Assembly (NCBI GenBank): GCA_001953115.1
Contig: LSSL01004790.1
Span: forward strand, 1-16,332
DNA: 16,332 bases
Direction: 5' to 3'
Source: Smittium mucronatum
Taxonomy: Eukaryota > Kickxellomycota > Harpellomycetes > Harpellales > Legeriomycetaceae
In this document: positions 1 to 10,420 of the stretch, piece by piece
Layout of the letters: each line of letters begins with the position of its first letter
How positions within the stretch are numbered: position 1 is the stretch's first letter
Made by a program: the position numbers and the translations under genes
The notes under the pieces: model-generated
Databases searched by the model: none
Seen by the model: only the letters and a program-made list of their open reading frames with translations
Told to the model about the DNA's origin: nothing

Positions 1-928
1 CTAGATATGCTATTTAAATGGGTCTGATCCACTCAGAGCTCAAAATGACGTCAAACATCATTTGTTGGTAAATATGCGAAATTGATTATCACTTTTTATT
101 TGTGTTATTAACGTGTATGGGCCGAAAAATAGATGTCATCTCTGACTGTTCCGAAAGAAATAGTTGAGGCAAAAGTCAAACTATTCTATTTCTATTGGAT
201 ATTTTTTGCGAAGAAAATTTATATGCAAACTCAACATCGGAGTATCTCATTATATCGACAATTATAAAGATATTTTATAGGTGTAATGAATATTTATTTG
301 TTAAATAATGCCCAATGGTGTTTGACATACGAGTTCATTAGATAATATTGATTTGTGAAAAGGAATCGAGAAAAAAAAACGATTAGTAAAAGAGTGTGAT
401 TCGGAGCAAATAGCAATTCGCAAGGAAGAAAAATGAAGTTATGAGAAAGTAAATTTTCGAAAAAAAAAAATTTCGAGATGCTAAAGCAGATGTTTTTTTA
501 TTTTTATTTTATTTGTGATCTCAGAGTCTAGATTTCTGCATCAACTACTATATCTGTAATTCGTTTATATTTTCTGTAAATTAATATAATCTCTTTTATA
601 CATAAACTGCAACTGATATTTTTATCCTAATTTACACTTCTCTTTACAGTTTTTTGAAAATACTTGACTATAGCACTTTAGTTGATATACCTGTCGAAAT
701 CTCGAATTTATTCTTGATATATCATTCATAGGAGCTAATTGAAGAAGGCTGATTATTTTCTAATAGGCGCTTGTACACTTACACATATTTCTCTGAATAA
801 AACGTTTTCACCCCCTTCTTCCGCCCCACTACAAATAGTTTTTACAGCCATCTCTTCGGAACTTCAGATAGGTGATTTGTCATTATTAAATAATATTCTT
901 GGGAATCCAGATAGCAGTATAATTAGCA
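1..928. other. Gene-poor left flank and 5' region of the SAP30-like gene
   Basis: No intact gene is visible. Short open stretches occur, but all are under about 45 codons or lack an ATG. Around positions 117-430 scattered fragments in more than one frame look faintly like the start of a Tc1/mariner transposase (see findings). The last 190 bases (739-928) have more C than the surroundings and are open in one frame without an internal ATG. An in-frame TAA at 920-922 sits directly before the ATG at 929, so this part is most likely 5' untranslated region. I did not find a convincing TATA box or other promoter element. Confidence 0.5.
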
Positions 929-1360
929 ATGCCAGCAAAAATAAAACCCTCACAAATACATACCGGAACCCCTCACCCAATAGCTGGGGCTTCTAAAATA
1001 GTCAAAAGTTACTCTTCAGCTTCTCCGAACAGCACAAAAGTATCTTCTAAAACGCCAAATGGAAGCAAATCTCTATCGAAATCCACTCCCTCCAGCAAAA
1101 GCGTGACTAAATCAACAACCAAACTTGCTAACAAAGCTAATATCAAACAAGATATAGATCCTGTAAAACTTGATTTTCATAGCTTTGGTATGCCTTTGTT
1201 ACGAAAGTATAAGCAAGTGTATAAGCTTAACGTTAAGGCCAGAGCTTCAAAAGATGATTTGGTCCTAGCTGTCAATTCTCATCATGATCAGCTTCCTGTG
1301 GATGAAGTTGATACCATCGCCCGCTTTCTGTTCAATATAAGGAATAAACGCCATTTGTGA
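929..1360 (+). CDS. SAP30-like Sin3-binding protein (143 aa)
   Basis: Predicted nuclear subunit of the Sin3-histone deacetylase corepressor complex; the SAP30 C-terminal domain contacts a PAH region of Sin3. Residues about 81-140 read as a SAP30 Sin3-binding domain: LDFHSFGMPLLRKYKQVYKL, then a KDDLVLAV helix, then PVDEVDTIARFLFNIRNK, which parallels the family pattern of DF, LR-RY-R, Y/F-KL, V-E-DT and F-Y-V-N. Residues about 20-75 are a low-complexity, probably disordered linker rich in Ser, Lys and Thr, with basic clusters that could serve nuclear import or DNA/nucleosome contact. The ATG has a G at -3, and an in-frame TAA lies three codons upstream, so this is the first possible start unless an upstream exon exists. 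No intron interrupts the frame. The N-terminal zinc finger of vertebrate SAP30/SAP30L (183-220 aa) is absent, which leans toward a fungal-type protein. Codon composition is clearly GC-richer than the rest of the window. The family call is by eye from remembered motifs. Confidence 0.78.
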   Translation: MPAKIKPSQIHTGTPHPIAGASKIVKSYSSASPNSTKVSSKTPNGSKSLSKSTPSSKSVTKSTTKLANKANIKQDIDPVKLDFHSFGMPLLRKYKQVYKLNVKARASKDDLVLAVNSHHDQLPVDEVDTIARFLFNIRNKRHL

Positions 1361-1494
1361 ATAGCGTTCTCCACCTTATTCTTCTCCTCTCCACCCTCAC
1401 TTTAATTCCGCGCATATATCAACCCCACTTTTTTTATCTGCTATTATCTTTCAGACCATTTCTCTTTCCTCCATTTTCCTATATCACTCACATC

Positions 1495-1500
1495 AATAAA
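1495..1500 (+). promoter_or_regulatory. Candidate polyadenylation signal AATAAA
   Basis: A canonical AATAAA lies 135 bases after the stop codon of the SAP30-like gene, inside a C- and T-rich, G-poor stretch that would be a plausible 3' untranslated region. AATAAA is common by chance in such AT-rich DNA, but this is the first good candidate downstream of the gene, and local AT content is lower here than elsewhere. Confidence 0.45.
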
Positions 1501-2205
1501 ATTTGCCACGCTGTTATCCAATCTTCTTTTTTCTGAGGCCCTTTTCGTTTACAAATTTTCTCAATTTATTATGTAACCAATACTTACAATCATTTTCTGT
1601 GACCTTCCTCTCTGTTTTGATTTATTATCCAATACAATTTAATTACATCTTCACCTTCACGTTGTAAAACCCAATTAGAAACTCTAATTTAGAGGTCAGC
1701 CCTTTATGTTATTAAAGTTTACAAGTAATCTGCTCGCCTTTCACTCGCAATAGTAAGCAAATTACAAATGGGAGATTCTCTTTGAGAGCTGACACTTCCG
1801 CATTGAATTTCTACATCTTTCCTAATTTGGAAAAACTAACGTTTAATAATGTATAAAATTATTAGGACATCGAACTGGAATTACAAAAGTAATCCTCTAT
1901 TGGCAAATTCCTCAAAGGCTATTGAAGCCAGTATACTTTTCTACTTTTATTGGTTTGAAGAAGTGGTTTCATTTTCAGCCAACTGTATAAACAATAATAA
2001 GTCTGATCTTGAAAAGAATCTCCCAAATTGAAAAGTTTTGTAAATAGTCAAATAGAAACGACTCAAAAAATACATTAGGGTGATTTGAACTCATAAATAG
2101 GTTAAATGGCACAAATCCCATTTTTAACCCATAGATGACTTAAATTATTCGGGAAATTTTTGGCAAATAGAATATATGACTTTAGGTTAGAAAATCATTA
2201 CTTAG
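1501..2205. other. Intergenic region with weak transposase-like traces
   Basis: No intact gene. An open stretch of 60 codons at 1849-2031 and further fragments up to about 2200 have a weak likeness to the N-terminal part of a piggyBac transposase (see findings). The likeness is too weak for a firm call. The stretch leads directly into a piggyBac-type MITE at 2206. Confidence 0.4.
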
Positions 2206-2369
2206 CCCCTTCATGGCCGATGGTGCAAAAAATGACATTCACTTTTTACTCAATGTTTTTATTAGAAAAATATCATTTGTATTCTATTGGAATAATCAAA
2301 AATTCGGGACAATTGAAATTTCCAATTTACACAAATAGGAGTGAAGCTTGAGTTTGTGCCCGGAAAGGG
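2206..2369 (-). mobile_element. piggyBac-type MITE, copy A (164 bp)
   Basis: Non-autonomous inverted-repeat element. Its reverse complement aligns without a gap to the copy at 3144-3307, with 127 of 164 positions identical by hand count (about 77%). Its ends are CCCCTTCATGG on the left and CCGGAAAGGG on the right. The flanks are TTAG at 2202-2205 and TCAA at 2370-2373, each one base away from TTAA, the target site of piggyBac transposases. It is therefore read as an older, more mutated insertion of the same family. At 164 bp it cannot encode a transposase and would have depended on one supplied elsewhere. The short open frame across it is a by-product. Confidence 0.75.
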
Positions 2370-2694
2370 TCAAGTTGGACCTTATGAGATTGATGAATCT
2401 CTTTTCTTTATCACTGATTTTTATTGGCAGATAATAAAAGACATCAAAAAAAAAATTTCAAACATTATTGCGGCCTAAATTGTTGCTTACTGTATTTGGT
2501 AGATCAATCTATTTTTGCAAGGAGAAATAATTTATTATATCATCTATAGCAAATGAATAGAGCTAAAATTCATTAGTGCCCTGAAAAACAAAATTGCTTC
2601 AGTACTTTCCCAAAAAGCCACAAAAAATAAACAAGTTACATGATGATCTCAATAATCAATTTTATTGGTCATATGTAGAAAATCATTCAATGCA
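2370..2694. other. Intergenic spacer between MITE copies
   Basis: AT-rich sequence without an intact gene. A short peptide motif QYFPKKPQK in one frame, at about 2610-2640, resembles the QYxPxKPxK signature of piggyBac transposases, but nothing convincing surrounds it. This may be a remnant of an autonomous partner of the MITEs or may be chance. Confidence 0.3.
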
Positions 2695-2858
2695 ACCTTT
2701 CCGGGTCCTTAAATCAATTGAATTACTATTTGACAGATTTTTAATGGTAAAGACACTTTATAATATACCCTGTTTCAGTGAAAATTCCGAAACATTGTTT
2801 TTTATCCAATAAAAGTGAAATTTTATGATAAAAAAAATAAGCTGAACTAAACGCCATT
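2695..2858 (+). mobile_element. Diverged third MITE copy (approximate limits)
   Basis: The left end ACCTTTCCGGGTCC at 2695-2708 differs from the start of copy B (CCCTTTCCGGGCCC) at only two positions. Farther along, ACTATTTG, AAACATTG and AAAAGTGAAA occur in the same order as the matching words of copy B, but with small insertions and deletions. No clean right end or TTAA is visible, so the right limit is set only by assuming the 164-bp length of the other copies. This is the oldest-looking member of the cluster, or a partial copy. Confidence 0.4.
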
Positions 2859-3143
2859 CAAATTCCTAATTGGGATATTAGAAAAAAGAAAATGCATTTT
2901 TATTTTGCTCAATAGAAATGACTAAATTTGATTTAACAATATCTATGGATAATTTTAATCTATAATTAGCCAGTGAAAGTGATATGAAACAAACTACCAT
3001 CTTCATTAAGAATCCCCCATTTGTTTAATCTAACATATTCCATTTGATGATTTTTATAATAAATCCAATCACATAAGTTTTCCCAAAATAAAATGTTTGT
3101 AAAAACTGAAAATTGAGTGTCATTTTTGTACATCCTTCCTTAA

Positions 3144-3307
3144 CCCTTTCCGGGCCCAAATTTAAGTCTCGCTCCTATTTGCTCAAATAAACACTTTCAA
3201 TTGGCTTAGCTTATTGATTTAACCAATAGTATACAAATAATATTAGTCTAATGAAAACATTGAGCAAAAAGTGAAAGCCATTTTTTGTACCATTGCCCCT
3301 GAAAGGG
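3144..3307 (+). mobile_element. piggyBac-type MITE, copy B (164 bp, TTAA flanks)
   Basis: The element runs from CCCTTTCCGGGCCCAA to the inverted end TGCCCCTGAAAGGG; 12 of the first 16 terminal bases match when one end is reverse-complemented. It is bounded by an exact TTAA on each side (3140-3143 and 3308-3311). A TTAA duplication plus ends beginning CCC is the diagnostic arrangement of piggyBac-superfamily elements. It has the same length as copy A in the opposite orientation, and no coding capacity. Directly after it another AGGGTTAA occurs, which may be a trace of an earlier end or excision. Confidence 0.85.
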
Positions 3308-3311
3308 TTAA

Positions 3312-6300
3312 AAGGGTTAAATATGCCTGCTTGAACAGTATAACTGTCATTTATGCCAAAGTAAATTAAACATATCTGAGTAATAAATGTATAATTGGTT
3401 TGGTTGTGATAAAAATCCAACTATAGCATAATTTATCACAAGTTACAATTTCAGGTAGATCCAGAATACTCATCTTGTAATATTCCACTTTTGTTATTTA
3501 CTTCTACTTTGGGTAGTCTATTTTGAGACGGTATTTATCATCTAAAAACTCTCTAATATTTAACTTGAAAGAGATATATTAAAACATCTTGAAATTTATT
3601 GGATAAAAATGACCGTGCGTATCAAAGGATTTTTTTTTGTCTTGGAAAAAATGTTCTGGGATTCACCTGGGATTTTTATTGGCAATAATGGATATAGTAT
3701 TTGTCCCATATAACCCGAGTGTATATTTTAACAAATAGCTAGCAAGAAAAAAATTGGTCCAATTTCAAAGGAAATAGTTTTGTGATGTAAAAAGGGCTGG
3801 TTAAAACATCGCGTATTTAGTGAGCTCAGGAAAAAATCAGTAATATTCTCAAGATTTAAAATCTAGCATTTAAATTCGTGATAAAAAAAACATATTCTAT
3901 TTTAGTTCAAAATACAAATAAATTTTATTCGAGAATAAATATCTATAAAACTTTATGATTTTTATACGCCCATAAAGAAATAATTCACCAATAAAAATTT
4001 TTGAACATATTTATTCGCTAATAATTTATCAAAAAAAAAAATGGACTATGAACTTTTAGAAAATATAATTGATTTCGATTGAATAAGTGTATTTTTCAAT
4101 TAGCTCTTTTTTTTAAAAAAAAAAAAATTAAATCTTTTTCAAATTTCCATTAGAAATCATCACACAGTTATTAATTTATTAGTCTGATAAAAAAATTGTG
4201 ACCTTTATTTGAAATAAATTCTAAATATAGATATATACTCCAAATTAATAAAAATAAAACCAGCTTTATCAAAAATTTTCAAAAACAAAAAACCTTAGTA
4301 AAAAGCGGGAAAAAAATAGAAAAATTATCGAATTCGGGCTATTTTGGGTAGATCGCGTTGTATTGAAAATATTTGTTCAGTTGAGGTACAATCATATTTC
4401 AAAATATGGCGAATATATCAAAATAATGGTTAATTCAAAAATGGCTTGGTTTTAATTAAGTTTACTGTTGAAAAGCAAAAATTTACGAATTTTTACAAGT
4501 TTAAATGTATTTATATCCGAAAAGTTTGCTTTTTTCTTCATTTTCAGACTGTTAATAAAAAAAAACTTTCGGGTGGTTTTTTTAACGAACTTATGGGCTT
4601 TGCGTCTTTTTTATGAATTACTTTCCCCTTAAATTTAAGATTGTTTGTCTTTATATTAATAGTAATAATTAAACTTTTCGATTTTCCAAAAAAAAATAGT
4701 AGTAATTATTTTTTTATATTTTATCTCCAACATATTTAACTTATTAAAAAAAATCGTTTAATATTTAATTTTATTTCTGTAAAATTAACTTCACTCACAG
4801 AATAGTTTATAGTATTATTAATGCTATGTTTCCATTATATCTAAACGCTTTTGAATAAAACCAAAATATATATATATATATTCAAAAGAATATAAATGAG
4901 AATTTTAGTGTCTTCTTTCATTTAAAAGCGTTATTTTTTCTTATATTAATAAATCTTGCAGTTTTATTAATCTGAAGAATTCAGAAAATATATGTAAATA
5001 TATACCAAAAAATATAATTATAGATTCTGGTAGTCTTAGGGAATCCAACTCTAAATATGAATTCTAAAAATATATATCAGATAAAGGTGAGTTTGAATTA
5101 TATTTATATATTGTTAGAAAATTTTAATCCGCAAACTTTCATCTCGATATAATAACAGTTTAATACTAAACTGAAGAAAATTTCAGTTTTTTTTTTTTTT
5201 TTATAACATATTTTTTTCTGAAATTCTCCCATCGATTTAAATAGACCTTTATCCCAATCAAATGGGTATTTTTCATTAAATTTTTTTTTATTAAAAATAA
5301 TATGAATTTAGTAATTTAAAAAAGGCTAAATTTTAAACTTAGTCTTATTAAGCTTTAATCCGTTGTTTTGAAAAATTTAAAATCCAATATATCACTATTG
5401 GAACATTTAAATAATTTTCGAATAAAATAAGAATTTATCAAATTTACGCACGTAAATTTTTGGGAAGCTTTTTGAATCTTTTTGAATCTGTTTTTTTGAA
5501 AATATGTAAAAACTGAATTCCAATAGCCACTCATTAGTAATATCTTCATCTAGAAGAGTCTTTAAAAATCATATCAAATCAAAAGAAAAAGGTTATTATT
5601 TCTGTAAAAAACTATACAAATTATCCTTAATTTTTTTAAGAGACAATTTTTTTAAAAAAAAATTATTTATATTCGCTTAAAATATAATTTACGGTTTATT
5701 TATTTTTAACTTGTTTAGATTAATTATCTTTAGGCAAAAATTAATAAAGATTAAGGATTATACAATAATTTTTTTAATTTTAATTCTTCAAAGAATCTTA
5801 CATTGTGTTTTGTTAAATAGTTAATAAGACAATAACTTTTTAATCATTATTAAAAAAAATATTAATATTGAGCAAATTCATGTAAATTTTATAAATTTCA
5901 GTAAAGTAGTCAAAAAATGCAATAAATTATCTTTTATAGAAAGCTATACGTGAGAATTGATGATTAATTGAGAATGAAAACAACTAAAAATTTTAAAATT
6001 TATATTTACACGTACTATCAATTAATAAATGGGTTTAAATAGAGGTTTAATCCCGAATTTAAAATATTTAAATTTTTTCGTTTCGAAAACGATCACGTAT
6101 TTCAAAAATACGAACACTTTTGAATATAAAAATAATGAGAAAAAAATCGAAAAAAAATAAATTGCAATTAGCATTTCAATATACTTGATTAAATATCTGA
6201 ATCAAAAATACAAACAGGAGTAACTCATGTGAGAATTAAAAATATTCATTATACTTTAAAAAATGTAAAAATACGCATTAAAAAATACAGAAATAATCAA

Positions 6301-9300
6301 TAAGGGTTTTTTTAAAAACTTGCCTAAAAGTGTGTGGTAACCAATTTTATACACATTTAATTTAAATTGAATTTCTTGAACCCTATTTTTTTTTAAAGAG
6401 AAGATTGACTTTAAAGGCTCTTAACGTGTGGTTGTTTATATCTCAAAACCAGATAATCTTAGAGGTTTGATAATATATAGATAAAATATGAAAATTATTT
6501 CCTTAACAATTACACAACATGCTGACCCAAAATTCAAATTTGTAAAAGTTGTATATATTAAAATCATACCATTAGTAAGTGCAATTATCTAAAATACTAT
6601 TTCAGTATTTTTTTAAGTTATAATTAGTTAATATAGAGAATCTTATTTATAGACTGTTAATTTTATGAAATGTAATTTGAAACCATCAGAATCATAGTTT
6701 CCAATAATATTTTTTGTCGCTGATTCATATCTAAGAAAAAAAAATTATGACAGAAAAAGTCCTATTTATAGACAAACATAATTAATTACTGGTTTCATTC
6801 ATCAAAAAATATCGGCGATGTTTTAAAAAAAATTAATTTAACTTAAGAAGAATTATTTTACCAATAAATATGTGCTATATATATTATTATATTATTATTT
6901 TTTAAAAAAAATCGTATTGGTGCCAAGACTATTAATTCTTTCCACCGATTTTACAAATGATTATCTTGAGAGAATTGATCTAAACGCAAATAATAAATTA
7001 TAATGATCAAATATAACTAAATAATTCCGATTATATTTAATTAACTAGACGAAAAAGGTAAAAAATTTGAGTATATATCGTCTAATAAACCTATAAAACA
7101 AGAAAAAAATTTGAATATAAAATTCCAAAATCAATACTATGGAATACAAAAAATTTTCCTATTTCATTTCTTTCCATAAAAAATAATTCGTATCTCATTA
7201 TTTTTTTTTAATAGGTTAATTTTTAATAAAAGTAATTCTGCTTTTTTATGACCGTTTTAATATTTTATCAAGCTTAATATATATTCAATATTAATTTAAG
7301 TGATCACATCCAGTTTATTTATCATTTAAAAATTTCTAATAGATGAAAATAGGTAACACTGAAGAAATTTGAAAATTTTGGCGTTTTATATTCAATTATG
7401 CATTATCAAAAAATTTTAATTTGATAAAGAAATATCTAGAAAATATAATAAATAGGCAAAATTTACTATTATAAGATAGAAATATATATAAAAGACTAGT
7501 CAAAGATTAAATGATTAAAATTTTTAGATTTCTGGACATAGATCTCAAAATCTTTGAACATTCGGGATTATTTACAAAAGGACACATTGGCAAATATTTT
7601 TGAGCTGATCTCTAAGAAATATATGTTTATTATTACTAATACTAAAAGTATGACGTGATGATGAATAAAATTCAATTATTTTATTGGTTCTTATAACAGA
7701 AAATGTAAAATTTACCTATTCCTTCTATAATAAAACTGATACTATATTTTTTACTGAAAACAAAATATATATCTAAAAAAGTTTAAAATAATTAGATTAT
7801 TTAAAAAATACATATAAATATATACATAAAACAGTGACTTAGGCCATAGCTCAAGAATATAAAATGTATCAATAATGCGTGGTGAGTTATTTAGTATTAA
7901 ATTTATAAAAATATATTAGTATAACCGAAAAAACAAATATTGTATTAAAAAAAGAGTCTATAAATAAATTCGTTTGGATTAAATCTAATATTTTTTTAAA
8001 AAAATTCATTTTTTATGGATATGTAAATTGAAAACCCCAATAATCTGATTACATCAGGTACTTTTAGCTGTCAATGAACTGTTTTGAATTATAAGGAAAA
8101 AAATTCCAACGAAACATTTATTTATTAATAAATAATAAAATCCTCTTGAATATCTAATTATTCAAAAAATTCAAAAAATTGTTATCAGAACTTTCTTTGT
8201 AGGTTTTGATAATAAAATTTACCTAGATTTAGTTTGTGATAGCTTTATTTTAACCAATAAATTTTATTTTTATTTCTTTAATAAATCTAATAATTCAAAT
8301 AATAGGCTATATGTTCAATTAATCCAATAGATGGGCTTTATAATGCCTTAAAATTAGAATAATTTATCTAAATTGGTTTTAAAAAAAACTATAAAATAAA
8401 ACTTTTTTATTAGCCCCCTTACGATTTTTATTTGATTCTTTAAAGTTCAGTCGAAATTTAAATAATTTAAACAAAAATTTTATATAGAAAATATTCAAAA
8501 ATATTCCAAATTAATATAAATATATGAATTTTTTTCAGTACAATTTATATTTAAAATGTATGTTGTAATGTAGATTAGTGTGTTTTAAATACATCAGATA
8601 AAATTTATTGAAGCTTTTTTTACTTTTTTCAATTTTTTTTAAAAAATATTTGAAAGTAAAATTTATTTCTATTGATTTTGATTACATAATAAAAATGCGT
8701 ACTATTATATTTAAAGGTAAAAAATTATTTTGTGGCCTATTAATATATAAAATAACTTTTAAATATCAAATAATGAAGGCAAAAATCTTTTTTCTTAATT
8801 TTGAACTTTGATAAATGATTTTTTTTATGATTTTGTAACCAAAAACAAAACTCCAATTAAAAAAAAATAAGAAATTCAAACTGTGCGTATAAATAGTAAC
8901 TATAAAATTTAAAATCCATTGATATAATTATATAATATTATAATAGTTTTTTTGTATTAAGTTAGGGTCCTGAATAAATTCATATTTTATTTTTTTCCTA
9001 AAAAGTTGTTAAAATGTTTTATCCAATGTAATTATGATAGCCGTTTTCATCAATAATAATTTCCAACTTAGAAAAAATAACAATAATAAGCACTAAATTA
9101 TAATTAAATTATACATCTAATATAAAATTTTCCTGTTTAATTTTATTAAAATTCTATTGGATAAAAATTCGGAACATAGACATCTTTCATAAGAAATATA
9201 GCGTTACTAATAAATAAATAAATTAAATGCAAATATTATTAAGGAATAAAGATTATATATAGAAATAACTATATGTTTCTATTAGAGAATAGCATATATA

Positions 9301-10400
9301 TAAATACAGAAAATAGAAAATTAGAAATATTTAATTATAATTTTAATGCCACAATTTCTTAGTATTAGAGTAATTATAAAAAAAAAATTAATTAATAAAT
9401 AATTTTTTTTTAATTTATGAATAACTTTATAAGATTTTTTTTTTTTGGAATTTATTTATTTATGGTATGTATAAATCCCATTAAGTATATATTGTTTTTT
9501 TTAAATTAAATTATCCTTAAAAAAATTAAACTCATTTTTACATTTGAAAAATTGAACCTATTGGGCTATTAATATAAATTTTTTTAGTAAAATTTCTAAA
9601 TTTCTCTATAATTATTTAGTTTTAGCATTTTAATTTTGAATACTTGTTTGAAAATATATTTACATACATAATATACATCATTTGATAGCCAAAATATTAA
9701 TAATAGGGACAGAAAAGTATCATAATATCATTTTTTCTAAAATAATTTTAAAAAAACCGCTATGGGTTAAAATAAGATAGTATAAATAAGACATCTACTA
9801 AACCCACATGTTCTTAAATAAACACTATATAAAAAATCAAAAAATATATATATTATCGGAAGTTCAATATTTGAGTCACATGGACATAATATAAATCCTA
9901 AATTATTATAAATTTAAATTTATGATTTTTAAAATAGTTTCGTATTGTAATTTTGGATTTTTAATTGAATTTTTTTAAAAAAAACTCAGTTTTGATTGAT
10001 ATTTTCATTATAATTAAACGGATAGAAATCATGTTATTGTTTGGTGTAGGTTTCAATGAATTTTATTTAATATATTTTATCTAATTATTAACCTTGAAGC
10101 TTTAATCTTTAAGAATTAAAAAAAGAAGATTGATGTGAAAATTCAACTCGGTTAAGTTAAATTCATTTTTACGAACTAAATTAAACATAAAAAAAGAAAA
10201 TCTTATTGAGGGAAGACAGTTTGATTGTAATAGAATTTATATTAGATAATGTGTTGGATTCGAATACCTGGAATAACCAAAAAGAAAGGTACAATTGGGT
10301 GACCCAGATATGGAAAAAAGCTAAAAATCACATAGATATCCTTCAAGAAATATGAAAAGATAATTGGATAAGATTAATTTCTTATTATATAAATTGAATA
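3312..10400. other. AT-rich gene desert (about 7 kb)
   Basis: I find no recognisable gene, tRNA or rRNA here. The longest open stretches are under 70 codons and are rich in Lys, Asn, Ile and Phe, as expected by chance at such composition; sampled lines have about 20% GC. What it does hold is low-complexity sequence: an (AT)8 run near 4866-4881, a T16 run at 5187-5202, and recurrent T-tracts followed directly by A-tracts (see findings). Composition is somewhat less extreme up to about 3860. Old transposon remains beyond recognition by eye are possible throughout. Confidence 0.6.
5187..5202 (+). repeat. T16 homopolymer
   Basis: Sixteen consecutive T residues, the longest homopolymer noticed in the desert. 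It has no evident partner feature and no functional call is made. Its length is prone to sequencing error. Confidence 0.8.
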
Positions 10401-10420
10401 CAGGTATCTCTCGATATTCG
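10401..10420 (+). repeat. Tigger terminal inverted repeat, left (3') end
   Basis: CAGGTATCTCTCGATATTCG, preceded by TA. It pairs with the reverse complement of 13638-13657 at 16 of 20 positions. It is the end downstream of the minus-strand transposase, and is somewhat more diverged from the usual pogo/Tigger pattern than the right end. Confidence 0.75.

Noticed and set aside
739..996. 85-codon open frame overlapping the 5' end of the SAP30-like gene
   Set aside because: It has no ATG (it would start at TTG), is preceded by TAA, and overlaps the supported frame. A possible 55-nt intron at 872-926 would join it in frame to the SAP30-like gene, but without an upstream ATG it is better read as 5' untranslated sequence.
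2387..2400. IDES peptide resembling the first catalytic motif of piggyBac transposases
   Set aside because: Its distance to the QYFPKKPQK motif (about 220 bases) and to upstream traces does not fit the family, so it was not used as evidence.
3155..3161. CCCAAAT, a complement of the telomere unit, in MITE copy B
   Set aside because: A single unit that overlaps the terminal repeat of the MITE; copy A has CACAAAC there, so it is coincidental.
3450..3530. Possible exon after a TTTCAG acceptor (VDPEYSSCNIPLLLF)
   Set aside because: No donor, partner exon or recognisable domain; the open stretch is very short.
4866..4881. (AT)8 run
   Set aside because: Too short and too likely by chance in such AT-rich DNA to be reported as a separate repeat locus.
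7834..7860. CAGTGACTTAGGCCATAGCTC, which could look like a Tc1/mariner end
   Set aside because: No inverted partner was found within the window.
10255..10280. tRNA B-box-like GGATTCGAATACC
   Set aside because: No matching A box, acceptor stem or T-stem pairing could be found on either strand.
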